Source: Paramicrobacterium humi (GTDB taxonomy: Bacteria > Actinomycetota > Actinomycetes > Actinomycetales > Microbacteriaceae). Taken from it: a DNA stretch of 64,000 bases. Positions within the stretch are counted from its first letter, which is position 1. Every line of letters starts with the position of its first letter. The notes under the pieces were generated by a model. The model made no database searches. It worked only from the letters and a program-made list of their open reading frames with translations, and was not told the origin of the DNA. The position numbers and the translations under genes are program-made. The DNA is taken from NCBI RefSeq assembly GCF_900105715.1, contig NZ_FNRY01000001.1, positions 434,001-498,000 on the forward strand. The letters run 5' to 3'. Below, in pieces: positions 18,820 through 27,798 of this stretch.

Positions 18820-21800
18820 TCAATTCTTATGCCAGCCGTTGCCGTAAGTACCGGACGCGTCCTGCCACGTTCCCGTGATGTTGACCTGTGCCCGCTTGGA
18901 TTCGCCGTTGTAGCCGTCATAGCAGTTGGCGTCGCCGCTGAAGTTGCCCTCGCCGTCGAGCCTAAGCGCGACGGTGCGCCCGTCGGCAGTGCCGTTCGGG
19001 ATGCGCTGCTGCTGGGTGTCCTTCTCCCAGTGCTCGTTGTTGCTTCCCGGTCCGATGCACTTCACGGTGAATCCCTGGTTGGCGTAGTCCACGTAGCCTC
19101 TGACCTCAATGTGGTAGTAGTACGCGGTGAACGAGCCCTCTCGGAAGGCTCCTCGGGAGAGCTCAATCGATGTCGGCGGCTTCTTCTGCAGCGAGATGGC
19201 GCTCGAGGACGATGCCCAATCGCTGCAGCCGGCGGGCGAGCAAGCCTTTACCTGGAGCCGGTAGCTTCCCGCTCCCGCGTTCCCCACCGATGCGGATGCC
19301 GTCCCGGGCCCTGGCTTGTCCGATGCCGTCACGTTCCCGTCTTTAAGGATCTGCCACTCGTATCCGGTCAGCTTTCCGCCCTTGTCAGCTGGCTCCGACC
19401 ACTGTCCGCTCACCGTCGCACCCTCGTACTTCGACGATGACTTCATCGCGCCAACAGACGGCTTGCTCGGCACGCCGTAGGAGACGGCGCTGTTCGCCGG
19501 CGACTGCACACTGTCGCCGACCCCGTTGGTGGCGAACACCCGGAAGGAGTACGTCTTTCCGTTCGTGCCGCCGAAGTTGCAGGCGACGCCGGGCGAGCAG
19601 TTCTTGCGGGTGCCGTCGTCGCGCACGACGGTGTACGAGGTGATCTCGGAGCCGTTGTTCGCCGGCGATCCCTTCACCGTCACGGCGATGTTGCTGTCGC
19701 TCGCGCTGAGCGCCGGGGCGGGTGGTGCGTCGGGCACGTCCTTCACGACGAGGGTGATGCGGGCGGAGGAGCGGCGGTTCTCTTCGCCCGTGGCATCCTG
19801 AATCGTGTAGATGACGCTGATCGTCTGGCTCTTCGCCGCACCGGTCTTGACCGTCACTATCGTGCCGTTCGTGCTGACCGTGGCGTCTCCGCTGTCGAGC
19901 GTCGCGGTCACGATCGTGAGCTTCTCGCCGGGGAACGGGTTGAATGCGCCCTCGAGCGCGTTGATCGTGTAGCTCGTGCCCTTGCGCGCGTCGTTGTTGG
20001 CCTGGTCGACGGCGCGCGGCAGCGGCCGTGTCGACGCGACGATGGTGACGGTGGCCTGGATGGGCACGTCGAACTGCTTGAACCGCATCGTTCCGGCGAG
20101 TGTGACGGACGTGCCGGGTTTGACGCCGAACGGGGCCGAGACGGTGAGCTCGGAGCCGCGCAGAGCGGACTGGATGCCGTTGCTCTGCCCGGCCATTCCG
20201 CTGTAGGTGAGCTGGCTCAGCACGTCGGGGTTGGGGTGCGAGCTCGCCGATCGCAAGTCGAAGCTCATGGCGTCTTCACCGGCCTCGATCTGGATCGTCG
20301 GCGGCGTGAACGTGGGGGCGACGTCTTCGAAGTTCGGGTCGCCGACCGTGATCGGCATGACGAGGATCTTCGTTCCCGTCGACGTGCCGTCGGTCACTTC
20401 GAAGCTGATCGACGCGGGTCCGCGGTAGTCGGCGGCGGGTGTGAAGCGCAGCGTCTTGTCGTTCACGAAGCCGGACTCGCCGTTGCTGCGCGTCGCCGAG
20501 ACGCCCTTCGCGCCCGTGATCGAGATCGCCTTGCCCGACGGCGAGAAGGCGACGTCGTCGAGGTTCCACTGCTTCGTGGAGTTCATATCGACGATCTGCT
20601 CGGGCAGGTTCTCGCGCAGGCGCGGCGGCTGCCCGTCGGAGTACGGCGGCACCACGATGAACGCGGCCGAGCTGAGGTTGTCCTGCTCGTTGGTGAGCCG
20701 GAAGGTGATCGCCATGCGCGCGTCGCCGAGCGTCACCCGCACGGTGCCGTCGTCGAGGATCTCCGCGTTGTCGGCGTTGGGCCCCTCGAGGCTCGGCACG
20801 AGGTCGGCGACCGTGCCGCCGGGGTTGGTGGCGCCCGAGAACACGTCGATGTCGACGGTCTCCTTGCCGATCACCTCGTCCTGCTCCACGATCTGGTCGG
20901 CCACACCGGGCGGCTGGATCGTGGCGTCGTTCGTCACGCGCACCATGACGTAGGCGGAGTCGAAGCCGCCCTTCTCGTTGCGGATCGTGTACCGCAGCGC
21001 GAACGTCGTCTCCTCGTCCGGCGCCTCTACGATGATGCTCTTGCCGTCGACCGTCGCGACGACGCCGTCAGGCACGTCGGCGACCTTGTCGTCAAGCGAG
21101 AACGAGTACTGGTTCGGATCGGAGTCGTTCTTCAGAACGGGGACCGATGCGACGCGACCGGGACGCACTTCGATCGTGTCGTCGACGGCGACGGGGTTCA
21201 TCGCCTGCGCGGGCCGGTCGATGACCGCGATCTTGATCGTGCCGACGGCGGTCGCGCCGAGAACGTCCTTGACCTTGTAGGTGAACGTGTCGGTGCCGAG
21301 CTCGAGGCTGCCGGCGACGTAGGTGAAGCTCTGGCTCTGCTCGTTGCGCACTTCGCCGAGCAGCGGCGCGCTCGCGAGCCCGTCGTACTGCACGGAGTCA
21401 CCGTCGGGATCCAGCCCGTCGAGCGGAATGTCGATGTCGACGGAGCTGCCCGCGAACACGCGGGTGGTGAGCGTCTTCGCCGTCGGCGCCGCGTTCGTGT
21501 CCTTGTTCATCGCGACGACGGTGAAAGTGACGGATGCCGTGGCCTTCTGCCCGTACTCGTCGATGACCGTGTAGACCGCCGTGTACACGCCCGGGTCGGC
21601 GGGCGCCTGGTAGCGCACGGTGTCGTCGGTGACGAACGCGAGCCCCTCCTCGGTGCCCTGCGCGAGCTTCTGGTCGAGCGTCATGAGGGCGTTGTCGGGA
21701 TGCACGTCGTTGTCGAGCACGGGAACGCTCGTGATGTCGCCCACGCGCACGCGGACCTGGTCGTCGGCCGCGATCGGCGCCTGGTGCTTCGACAGCGGCG

Positions 21801-24129
21801 GCACCATCACGATCGTGACGGTCGTCGTCGCCTCGTTCTTCCCGTCCGAGACCGTGTAGGTGAACTGCACCTGCCCGGTCACCGCTTCCGTCGCAGTCAC
21901 GCGGATCATGCTCTGCGTGAGCAGCTCGATCGACAGCTGCGCCGCGTCGCCGGTCGCCTCGACCGACTGCACGGCGAGAACGCTGCCCGTCGGCGACACG
22001 TCGTTGTCGAGCACGGGGATCATCGCGGGCTCACCCGGTCGCACGTAGCCGGTGTCGCGCACGGCGATCGGCGCGAGGTCGGCGTCCGCCTTCTCCGTCA
22101 CGTCGAGGCGGATCAGGCCGATGCTCGTGCGTTCGCCCGCGCCGAGCGAGTACTTGACGTAGAACGTGCCCGCCTTGCCCGCGGAGGCGGTGATCGTGCC
22201 GTCGTCGCTGTTCACGGCGATCGACACGGAGCCCTGCAGCGACTCCGCTCCGAGAAGGGTGAGCTGCTCGCCCGATGGCGAGAGGTCGTTGTCGAGCGGG
22301 AGGATGTCGACGGCCTCGCCGACGAATGTGTGCGAGAAGTCGGGCGTGCCGACGGGGTTCGACGATCCGGCCGACTTCACGTCGAGCGTGAACGAGCCGG
22401 TCGCTGTGGCGCGCCCGTCCGAGACGGTGAAGACGATGTCGCGGGGCCCGAGCTGACCCGAGGTGTGCGTCACCGTCACGGTGCCGTCCGGCTTGAACCG
22501 CACGCGGTCGCCCGCGTCGGACGCCGCCGACTCGAGGTAGATGTCGTCGCCGTCAGGATCGATCCAGTCGGCGAGCGCGTTGTAGGTGATCGTCTGGCCC
22601 GCGTCGACCGCCGTCGCGCCGACGCGCGTCGACTCGGGCGGGGAGTTGTCTTCCTCGGGCCGGATCGTGACGCTCACCGATGCTTCCGCGATTCCGCCGG
22701 GCCGCCCGTCGCTCACGGTGTACCGGAACGAGAACGTCCCGGCGCCGAGGTCGCTCGTGGGCGCGAACTGCAGCGCGCGCCCGCCGTCGATGTACTCGAG
22801 CGTCCCCCACTGGTCGCCGAAGCCCTTCGTGTCGATGATCGTGAGCACGTCCCCGTCGGGGTCGGAGTCGTTGTTGAGAAGCGGAAGCACCGTCGTACGG
22901 CCCGGTCGCACGCCGAACTCGTCGTCGTGCGCGAGCGGCGGCCGGTTCTGGTCGGTGCGTTCCGCGAGGGTGTCCTCGAACGACTGCACAGACGCCTTCT
23001 CGTCGCCTTCCTCGCCGTCGTCCTCCTGCGGCGGCGTCACGTCCTCCCAGTTGTGCACGAGGCGCATGTCGGCGGCGACGAGCCAGGCGTCGCCGTTCTG
23101 CAGGTTGTTGAGGGCGATGACGTCGCGGTTCACGCGGAACACGAGCCGCGCCCCGACCGTGCTCGGCTCGATGGCCTCGTACTGCGCCTTGTCGCCGTGG
23201 CATTTCGCTAGGTACCGGCTGCCGGTCGCCCACGCCGCGTGCCAGCAGCCGGCGAGGTTCACGGGAGCGGCGACGTCGGCTTCCTTCTGCGCCTTCGCAC
23301 GGATCTTCGCGTCGACCTCGGTCACCGTGTCGCCGGTGAGCGGAACGGCCATGAGCGAGCTCGCGCCGGAGACGAGCACATCGTCGGCGTCGTCACCCGG
23401 CTGCTGCAGCATGAGTCCGGGCGACGGAAGCGCGACAGCGTCGTGCCCCGGCACGATGACGGAGTTGCCGTCCTCGTCGAAGAGCACGGGCTGCTCCCCC
23501 ACCGCGGTCAGCTGAAAGTTCTCGAGCTTCGGGATCTCCTGCTCGCTCGGCGTTCCGCCCGAGACGGGGTAGGTGTAGAGCGTCCCCTTCTTGGCGGATG
23601 CCGCGAAGACGGTGCCCGTGCGCGACACGGCGATCTGCGCGTTCTTGCCGAGCTTCGCGAGAGCGGGGTTGTCCACGGTCGTGAAGTCGAGTCCCGTCGC
23701 GACGTTCGTGATCCACAGGTTGCCGTTGTCGGGCGCGAGCACGGCGAGCCGTGTGCCGCCGAACGCGAGCTCGGCGGCGGGCGGCAGGTCGGCGCGATTG
23801 CCGAGCGTCGTGTAGGCGGGGTCGATGCTCTCGACCGTCGACGCCGCCCTGTCGTGCAGCAGAACGGTGTCGCCGTTCTGGAAGACGTCGATGTCGTTCG
23901 CGACGGTCGAGACCGAGGAGTCGAGCTCCTCGATCTGCATGTTGATGCGTCCCGCGAGCAGCTCGTGCCCGTTCGTGACCCACACGTCGCGGGCGTCGAG
24001 GTCGACGTCGGAGGCGGGGTAGCCGGGGTGCAGCACGGCGAACGTGACGGGAATGGCGATGACGAGTGCCGCTGCGACCACCGAGGCGGTGATCTTGCGC
24101 TCGCGAAGCCATGCCGTCATGCGCTTCAC
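18820..24129 (-). CDS. Giant surface protein of cadherin/Ig-like repeats and FN3 domains
   Basis: A 1,769-residue protein. A signal-anchor helix lies at about residues 13-34, so the rest is outside the cell with an N-in topology. Residues ~45-370 look like a beta-propeller-like head. From ~395 to ~1400 come at least nine repeats of 90-100 residues with the motif VLPLLNNDSDPDGD and variants (PVLDNDVSP, PVLKNDSDP), typical of calcium-binding cadherin-like repeats. Two FN3 domains follow (~1480-1660), then a Cys-containing C-terminal cap. There is no LPXTG motif or C-terminal anchor. The start may be GTG 24129 or ATG 24120. It directly precedes moxR (24 bp before its GTG), suggesting that MoxR/DUF58/transglutaminase handle or support this protein. 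An adhesin or matrix role is inferred. Confidence 0.9.
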   Translation of the reverse strand: MKRMTAWLRERKITASVVAAALVIAIPVTFAVLHPGYPASDVDLDARDVWVTNGHELLAGRINMQIEELDSSVSTVANDIDVFQNGDTVLLHDRAASTVESIDPAYTTLGNRADLPPAAELAFGGTRLAVLAPDNGNLWITNVATGLDFTTVDNPALAKLGKNAQIAVSRTGTVFAASAKKGTLYTYPVSGGTPSEQEIPKLENFQLTAVGEQPVLFDEDGNSVIVPGHDAVALPSPGLMLQQPGDDADDVLVSGASSLMAVPLTGDTVTEVDAKIRAKAQKEADVAAPVNLAGCWHAAWATGSRYLAKCHGDKAQYEAIEPSTVGARLVFRVNRDVIALNNLQNGDAWLVAADMRLVHNWEDVTPPQEDDGEEGDEKASVQSFEDTLAERTDQNRPPLAHDDEFGVRPGRTTVLPLLNNDSDPDGDVLTIIDTKGFGDQWGTLEYIDGGRALQFAPTSDLGAGTFSFRYTVSDGRPGGIAEASVSVTIRPEEDNSPPESTRVGATAVDAGQTITYNALADWIDPDGDDIYLESAASDAGDRVRFKPDGTVTVTHTSGQLGPRDIVFTVSDGRATATGSFTLDVKSAGSSNPVGTPDFSHTFVGEAVDILPLDNDLSPSGEQLTLLGAESLQGSVSIAVNSDDGTITASAGKAGTFYVKYSLGAGERTSIGLIRLDVTEKADADLAPIAVRDTGYVRPGEPAMIPVLDNDVSPTGSVLAVQSVEATGDAAQLSIELLTQSMIRVTATEAVTGQVQFTYTVSDGKNEATTTVTIVMVPPLSKHQAPIAADDQVRVRVGDITSVPVLDNDVHPDNALMTLDQKLAQGTEEGLAFVTDDTVRYQAPADPGVYTAVYTVIDEYGQKATASVTFTVVAMNKDTNAAPTAKTLTTRVFAGSSVDIDIPLDGLDPDGDSVQYDGLASAPLLGEVRNEQSQSFTYVAGSLELGTDTFTYKVKDVLGATAVGTIKIAVIDRPAQAMNPVAVDDTIEVRPGRVASVPVLKNDSDPNQYSFSLDDKVADVPDGVVATVDGKSIIVEAPDEETTFALRYTIRNEKGGFDSAYVMVRVTNDATIQPPGVADQIVEQDEVIGKETVDIDVFSGATNPGGTVADLVPSLEGPNADNAEILDDGTVRVTLGDARMAITFRLTNEQDNLSSAAFIVVPPYSDGQPPRLRENLPEQIVDMNSTKQWNLDDVAFSPSGKAISITGAKGVSATRSNGESGFVNDKTLRFTPAADYRGPASISFEVTDGTSTGTKILVMPITVGDPNFEDVAPTFTPPTIQIEAGEDAMSFDLRSASSHPNPDVLSQLTYSGMAGQSNGIQSALRGSELTVSAPFGVKPGTSVTLAGTMRFKQFDVPIQATVTIVASTRPLPRAVDQANNDARKGTSYTINALEGAFNPFPGEKLTIVTATLDSGDATVSTNGTIVTVKTGAAKSQTISVIYTIQDATGEENRRSSARITLVVKDVPDAPPAPALSASDSNIAVTVKGSPANNGSEITSYTVVRDDGTRKNCSPGVACNFGGTNGKTYSFRVFATNGVGDSVQSPANSAVSYGVPSKPSVGAMKSSSKYEGATVSGQWSEPADKGGKLTGYEWQILKDGNVTASDKPGPGTASASVGNAGAGSYRLQVKACSPAGCSDWASSSSAISLQKKPPTSIELSRGAFREGSFTAYYYHIEVRGYVDYANQGFTVKCIGPGSNNEHWEKDTQQQRIPNGTADGRTVALRLDGEGNFSGDANCYDGYNGESKRAQVNITGTWQDASGTYGNGWHKN

Positions 24130-24225
24130 TGTTCTACCGTCCCCCGCGCGTCCCTATGATTGTGCCTGTTCAGAAGGCATAAGCCGCAGGCTACCGTAGC
24201 ACGCCAAGCTTGACGCGCGAGAGCG

Positions 24226-24945
24226 TCACACGCTCGTGCTGCTTCGGGCGTTCGCCGCCGCCTCCTGATCGAGAAGCACGACGTCGTCCGGGTTGACCAT
24301 GCGCGTCGACACGGCGTACTCGACGAGCCGCGCGCGCCGGTTCGTGGCGAGCTTCCCGCGCCCGCCGCGCAGCCCGGGCACGCCGATGCGGTCGAGCTTG
24401 TCGCACACGTTGTCGAGCTTGCGGTTGAACGCCGTCTGCGTCCAGCCCAGCCGCTCCGCCGCCTGCGACGACGCAGGGATCTCGCCGCGGCCGGGCGAGT
24501 TCTGCCGCAGCACGTCCTCGGCGAGGGCGAGGATGAGCAGGCGCTGGCTGCTCGTGAGCTGGATGGGACCGATCGTCGTCTCCCCCGGAGCGACCGAGGT
24601 GAGCGGTGACGTGCCGAAGTACTGCGCGTCCGTGTGGATCGTGAAGTCGTACGTCGTCGAGCCGGCGCTGAACAGCACCTGCAGCTCGCCGAACACGATC
24701 GGCAGCCGGGCGCCCGGCGCGAGCCACGCCTGCACCTGGCCCGTCGTATCGGTCACCGTCGCCGACAGCGCGTTTCCGACGTTGATGAGCCAGAACATCG
24801 CCGACTCGAAGCCGATCGCGAGAAACCGGCGGTGCAGAAACGGGTTGTCGTCGATCGTGAGGTCGCCTTCGCGGCCGATGTAGAACACGTCGTCGGGGCT
24901 CACGTCGTACCATTCACCGCAGAATTCGATGCGAGGGGCGTTCAC
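24226..24945 (-). CDS. FHA-like domain fused to a winged-helix-like domain
   Basis: A 239-residue protein. The GTG at 24943-24945 overlaps the kinase stop as GTGA, with GGAG 11 nt before, so it is read as the start; the frame extends further but into the kinase gene. The N-terminal half is a divergent FHA domain (FYIGREGDLTIDDNPFLHRR: the GR and H are kept, the usual Ser is not). The C-terminal half (~125-215) looks like a helix-turn-helix: LILALAEDVL, then AAERLGWTQTAFNRKLDNVC, then a Gly/Arg-rich wing and VPGLRGGRGK. It could be a DNA-binding effector of the neighbouring kinase. Known FHA regulators such as EmbR have a different (SARP) DNA-binding part. Confidence 0.75.
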   Translation of the reverse strand: MNAPRIEFCGEWYDVSPDDVFYIGREGDLTIDDNPFLHRRFLAIGFESAMFWLINVGNALSATVTDTTGQVQAWLAPGARLPIVFGELQVLFSAGSTTYDFTIHTDAQYFGTSPLTSVAPGETTIGPIQLTSSQRLLILALAEDVLRQNSPGRGEIPASSQAAERLGWTQTAFNRKLDNVCDKLDRIGVPGLRGGRGKLATNRRARLVEYAVSTRMVNPDDVVLLDQEAAANARSSTSV

Positions 24946-26552
24946 GACGTGCACATCTCCAGGGGTTCGGTCGAAGTCTTGCCGTTTTGCCGGCTGATCG
25001 AGACGGACACACATACCTTATCGTGCCCCGTGAGCCCGGTGAGCGTGAGCGTTGTCTCCTGCGTGGGGTGCTTCTGCCCGGCATCCGGCCCGTCGAGCCG
25101 CTGCCACACGTAGCTGTCGCCTTGGCGCGGCTCCGGGTTCGACCATTCGAACGTCACGCTCGAGCCGTCCTCCGCTACCGTCACGCGCTCCTGCTCCGGC
25201 GCCGGCACGTCGGTGATGATGATGGGCGCTCCTGTCGACGTCTTCGTCGGCTCCGGCCCGCTCGTCGATCCCAGAATGACGGATGCCGCGACGCCGCCGG
25301 CGATCACGAGCACCGCCGCCGCGCCCACGATGCCGCCGACGAGGCGTCCCCGCGAGCGCTTCGGCGCGGGCGCGGCGTCCGACTCCCCCGAGGCGTCCAC
25401 CGTCTTGGGTCCCGTGCGCACGGTGGAGCTGGAGTCCGGCTGCGGGTTCGCCTTGGGCGTGATCGGCCTCGGCCGGATCCGCGTCGCGTCCGGCTCGGGC
25501 GTCTGCGCCGCGACGCTCGGCACGCCCGAGCGGATGACGGTGGCGTCGGCGTCCTTCGGCGGGGCCGCGGGAGCGGAGGGCATGACCGTGACCATGGGCC
25601 GCACGCGGGTCGCGTCCTCGTCGCCCGGCGTCGCCTGGGGGCGCGCTTGCGCGAGGTTCGGCACGTCAAGCGTCGTCGGCGCGAACGAGAGCTCGAGCTC
25701 CACGCGCTGCAGCGACCGGCCGAAGTCGATGGCGGAGTCGAAGCGGTCGTCGGGTCGCACGGCCATGCCGCGCCGCAGCACGCTCAGCAGCGAGTTGGGA
25801 ACGTCGGTGCGCTCGAGCGGCGTGATGGCGCCGCGCTCGATCCGTCCGATCAGGTCGATGGATCCGTTCGGCTGCCCCGGAACCTCGAACGGCGAGCGGC
25901 CGGCGAGCAGCGTGTAGACGGTAGCGGCGAGCGAGTAGACGTCGCTGCGCACGTCGCCGGCGGGCGCGTCGTCGAACATCTCCGGCGGCGACCATGGGAT
26001 CGAGAGGCCGAGCGAGCGGTCGTCGCCGGCCGTCCCGGCGTCCGGCGTCACGTCGGGGTCGACGACGGCCGAGATCCCGAAGTCGGCGAGGGCGGGCCAG
26101 CCGTAGGCGTTCGTGAGCACGTTCGCGGGCTTGATGTCGCGGTGCAGGATGCCCGCCGCGTGCGCTGTCGCCACGGCGCTCGTGACGCGGATGCCCGTGC
26201 GCAGCACGTCGGCGACGGTGAACTGCCGGTACCGGTACTGCTGCGACAGGCTCGGACCCGGGCAGTACTCCATGACGAAGAACGGCCGCCCGTCGGCGGC
26301 GACGGCGGCGTTGTAGATTGTGACGATGTAGGGGTGCGCCGACAGCTGCGCCATGAGGTTCGCCTCGTCGACGAACGCGGCGCGCGACTCGTCCGTCACC
26401 TCGTCGAGCGCGAGCACCTTCACGGCCACTTGCCGCTTCGGCAGCTCCTGGCTGTACAGGAACACGTCGCTGAAGCCGCCCGAGCCGAGGAGCCGTTCGG
26501 CGTGCAGTCCGGGAATCTGCGGCGGCTGGGCTGCGGCCCGTGGCACGCTCAC
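24942..26552 (-). CDS. Transmembrane Ser/Thr protein kinase
   Basis: A 536-residue Hanks-type kinase. The glycine loop GSGGFSDV is at 23-30, ATP-binding Lys45, Glu63 of helix C, the catalytic loop HRDIKPAN at 137-144 (Asp139), and the metal-binding DFG at 157-159. A Pro/Thr-rich linker (~290-400), one membrane helix (~410-432) and an extracellular FN3-like module of about 100 residues follow, in place of the PASTA repeats of PknB. The linker repeats DATRIRP/DATVIRS-like threonine sites that could be autophosphorylated and read by the FHA proteins beside it. It overlaps the FHA gene upstream by 4 bp. Confidence 0.95.
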   Translation of the reverse strand: MSVPRAAAQPPQIPGLHAERLLGSGGFSDVFLYSQELPKRQVAVKVLALDEVTDESRAAFVDEANLMAQLSAHPYIVTIYNAAVAADGRPFFVMEYCPGPSLSQQYRYRQFTVADVLRTGIRVTSAVATAHAAGILHRDIKPANVLTNAYGWPALADFGISAVVDPDVTPDAGTAGDDRSLGLSIPWSPPEMFDDAPAGDVRSDVYSLAATVYTLLAGRSPFEVPGQPNGSIDLIGRIERGAITPLERTDVPNSLLSVLRRGMAVRPDDRFDSAIDFGRSLQRVELELSFAPTTLDVPNLAQARPQATPGDEDATRVRPMVTVMPSAPAAPPKDADATVIRSGVPSVAAQTPEPDATRIRPRPITPKANPQPDSSSTVRTGPKTVDASGESDAAPAPKRSRGRLVGGIVGAAAVLVIAGGVAASVILGSTSGPEPTKTSTGAPIIITDVPAPEQERVTVAEDGSSVTFEWSNPEPRQGDSYVWQRLDGPDAGQKHPTQETTLTLTGLTGHDKVCVSVSISRQNGKTSTEPLEMCTS

Positions 26553-27787
26553 GCCTCGAGCACGCGCAGCGTCACTCCGCTGCCGAGGTCGACGATCGTG
26601 CCAGAGATCACGGGAACCTGCTCACCTCCGCGCAGCTGCTGCGGCGGCCGCCCGGGAACGACGACGTGGGTGCCGTTGCTCGAGTGCAGGTCCGTGACCA
26701 CGACGGTGTCGCCCTCGACGGCGACGCGCACGTGGTTGCGCGAGATGTCGTCGCCCGCGAGGGTGACGAGGTGCGGCAGCACCGACGCGGGAACGTTCGA
26801 CACGCTCGGCGCCCGGCCGAGCACGACGGGAGCGTCGAGCGGCTGCGTTCGGCCGCCGGGAAGCTCGAGCGCGAACGCGTAGGAGGGCAGATCGGATGCC
26901 GCCGCCGAGTGCTCGGCGACGTGCGCGGCGTCCCGCGCCGCCTTCACGTCTTTCGCGAGCACGGTCATGCCGTCGTGGTCGCCGAGGGGCGTGTGCGGTC
27001 CCGCGGGCGCCTCGGCGGAGCCGGGGGCGCGCACGACGGTGGATTCGTCGACGTCGGATGCCGCGACCGGCGCGGGCGTCACGGGAAGCTGCTGCGGGTG
27101 CAGCGTCGCCTCGGGCACGATCGTCGCCTCGAGGTTCGGCACGGGGAGCGGCGGCGCCGGCGGCGCAGAGGGTGATTCGCCGTACATCGTCGTCGGCGCG
27201 GTGGCCGGGCGGGAGAAGCTCGGCTCCTCGGCGGGCTCCGGCTGCGGCTCGGGCTCGGCGACGGGCTCGGCGTCAGACTCGGGTTCGGCGACGGCCCCAG
27301 CTGGGCTCGGCTGCGGTGCGGCCGCGGGCTCCAGCGAGTCCGCGACGACGGTGATGCTTGACGCCCACACGGCGCCCGCCTGCAGCGGGAGCGCGCTCTC
27401 CTCGTCGCCGTGCGGTGCGAAGCGGATGCTCGTGGCGCCCTCGACGAGCTCCTCGCCCCACCCACTCACACCCGTCGGGCGTACGCGGCGAGATCCGTCA
27501 GCCGTTGCGACGTCGACCGCGGTGTCGCCGTAGACGATTACGCCGGCGCCCTCGGTCTGCAGGGAACCGGAGACCCAGAAGCACAGTGCGAAGTCGGCGG
27601 TGCGAGCGAGGCCCCGTTCCGTGAGCGCGTCGAGGGTCTCGTGCACCGAGAGCTCCTCGAGCCGCAGGGCGGCCACGCGAGCGAGCAGTTCGTCGTCAGC
27701 GCTCACGCGCACGATCAGGAGCCGGCCCTCGGCGGCGACGGCGAGCCAGTCACGGCCGCTCGCAGGCGTGTAGCTGTACTGCGTCAT
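26549..27787 (-). CDS. FHA-domain protein with variable N-terminal region
   Basis: A 412-residue protein with SD GAGGGG before its ATG. Residues 1-150 form a compact domain starting MTQYSYTPASGRDWLAV; 150-300 is Pro/Glu-rich and flexible; 320-412 is a canonical FHA domain with LGRAPS, DDISRNHVR and SSNGT, all the residues for phosphothreonine binding. It is co-translated with the kinase (4-bp overlap) and 11 bp downstream of the PP2C gene, so kinase, phosphatase and phospho-reader are made together. Confidence 0.9.
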   Translation of the reverse strand: MTQYSYTPASGRDWLAVAAEGRLLIVRVSADDELLARVAALRLEELSVHETLDALTERGLARTADFALCFWVSGSLQTEGAGVIVYGDTAVDVATADGSRRVRPTGVSGWGEELVEGATSIRFAPHGDEESALPLQAGAVWASSITVVADSLEPAAAPQPSPAGAVAEPESDAEPVAEPEPQPEPAEEPSFSRPATAPTTMYGESPSAPPAPPLPVPNLEATIVPEATLHPQQLPVTPAPVAASDVDESTVVRAPGSAEAPAGPHTPLGDHDGMTVLAKDVKAARDAAHVAEHSAAASDLPSYAFALELPGGRTQPLDAPVVLGRAPSVSNVPASVLPHLVTLAGDDISRNHVRVAVEGDTVVVTDLHSSNGTHVVVPGRPPQQLRGGEQVPVISGTIVDLGSGVTLRVLEA

Positions 27788-27798
27788 CTCACCCCTCG

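Noticed and set aside
18821-18823. TTG start for moxR, overlapping the giant gene stop
   Set aside because: It has no Shine-Dalgarno, while GTG 18796 has AGGAG 9 nt upstream and matches the usual MoxR N-terminus.
20236-23211. 991-codon plus-strand open frame opposite the giant repeat gene
   Set aside because: It is a composition artefact of the GC-rich repeat gene; Arg/Val/His-rich, no structure, no start signals.
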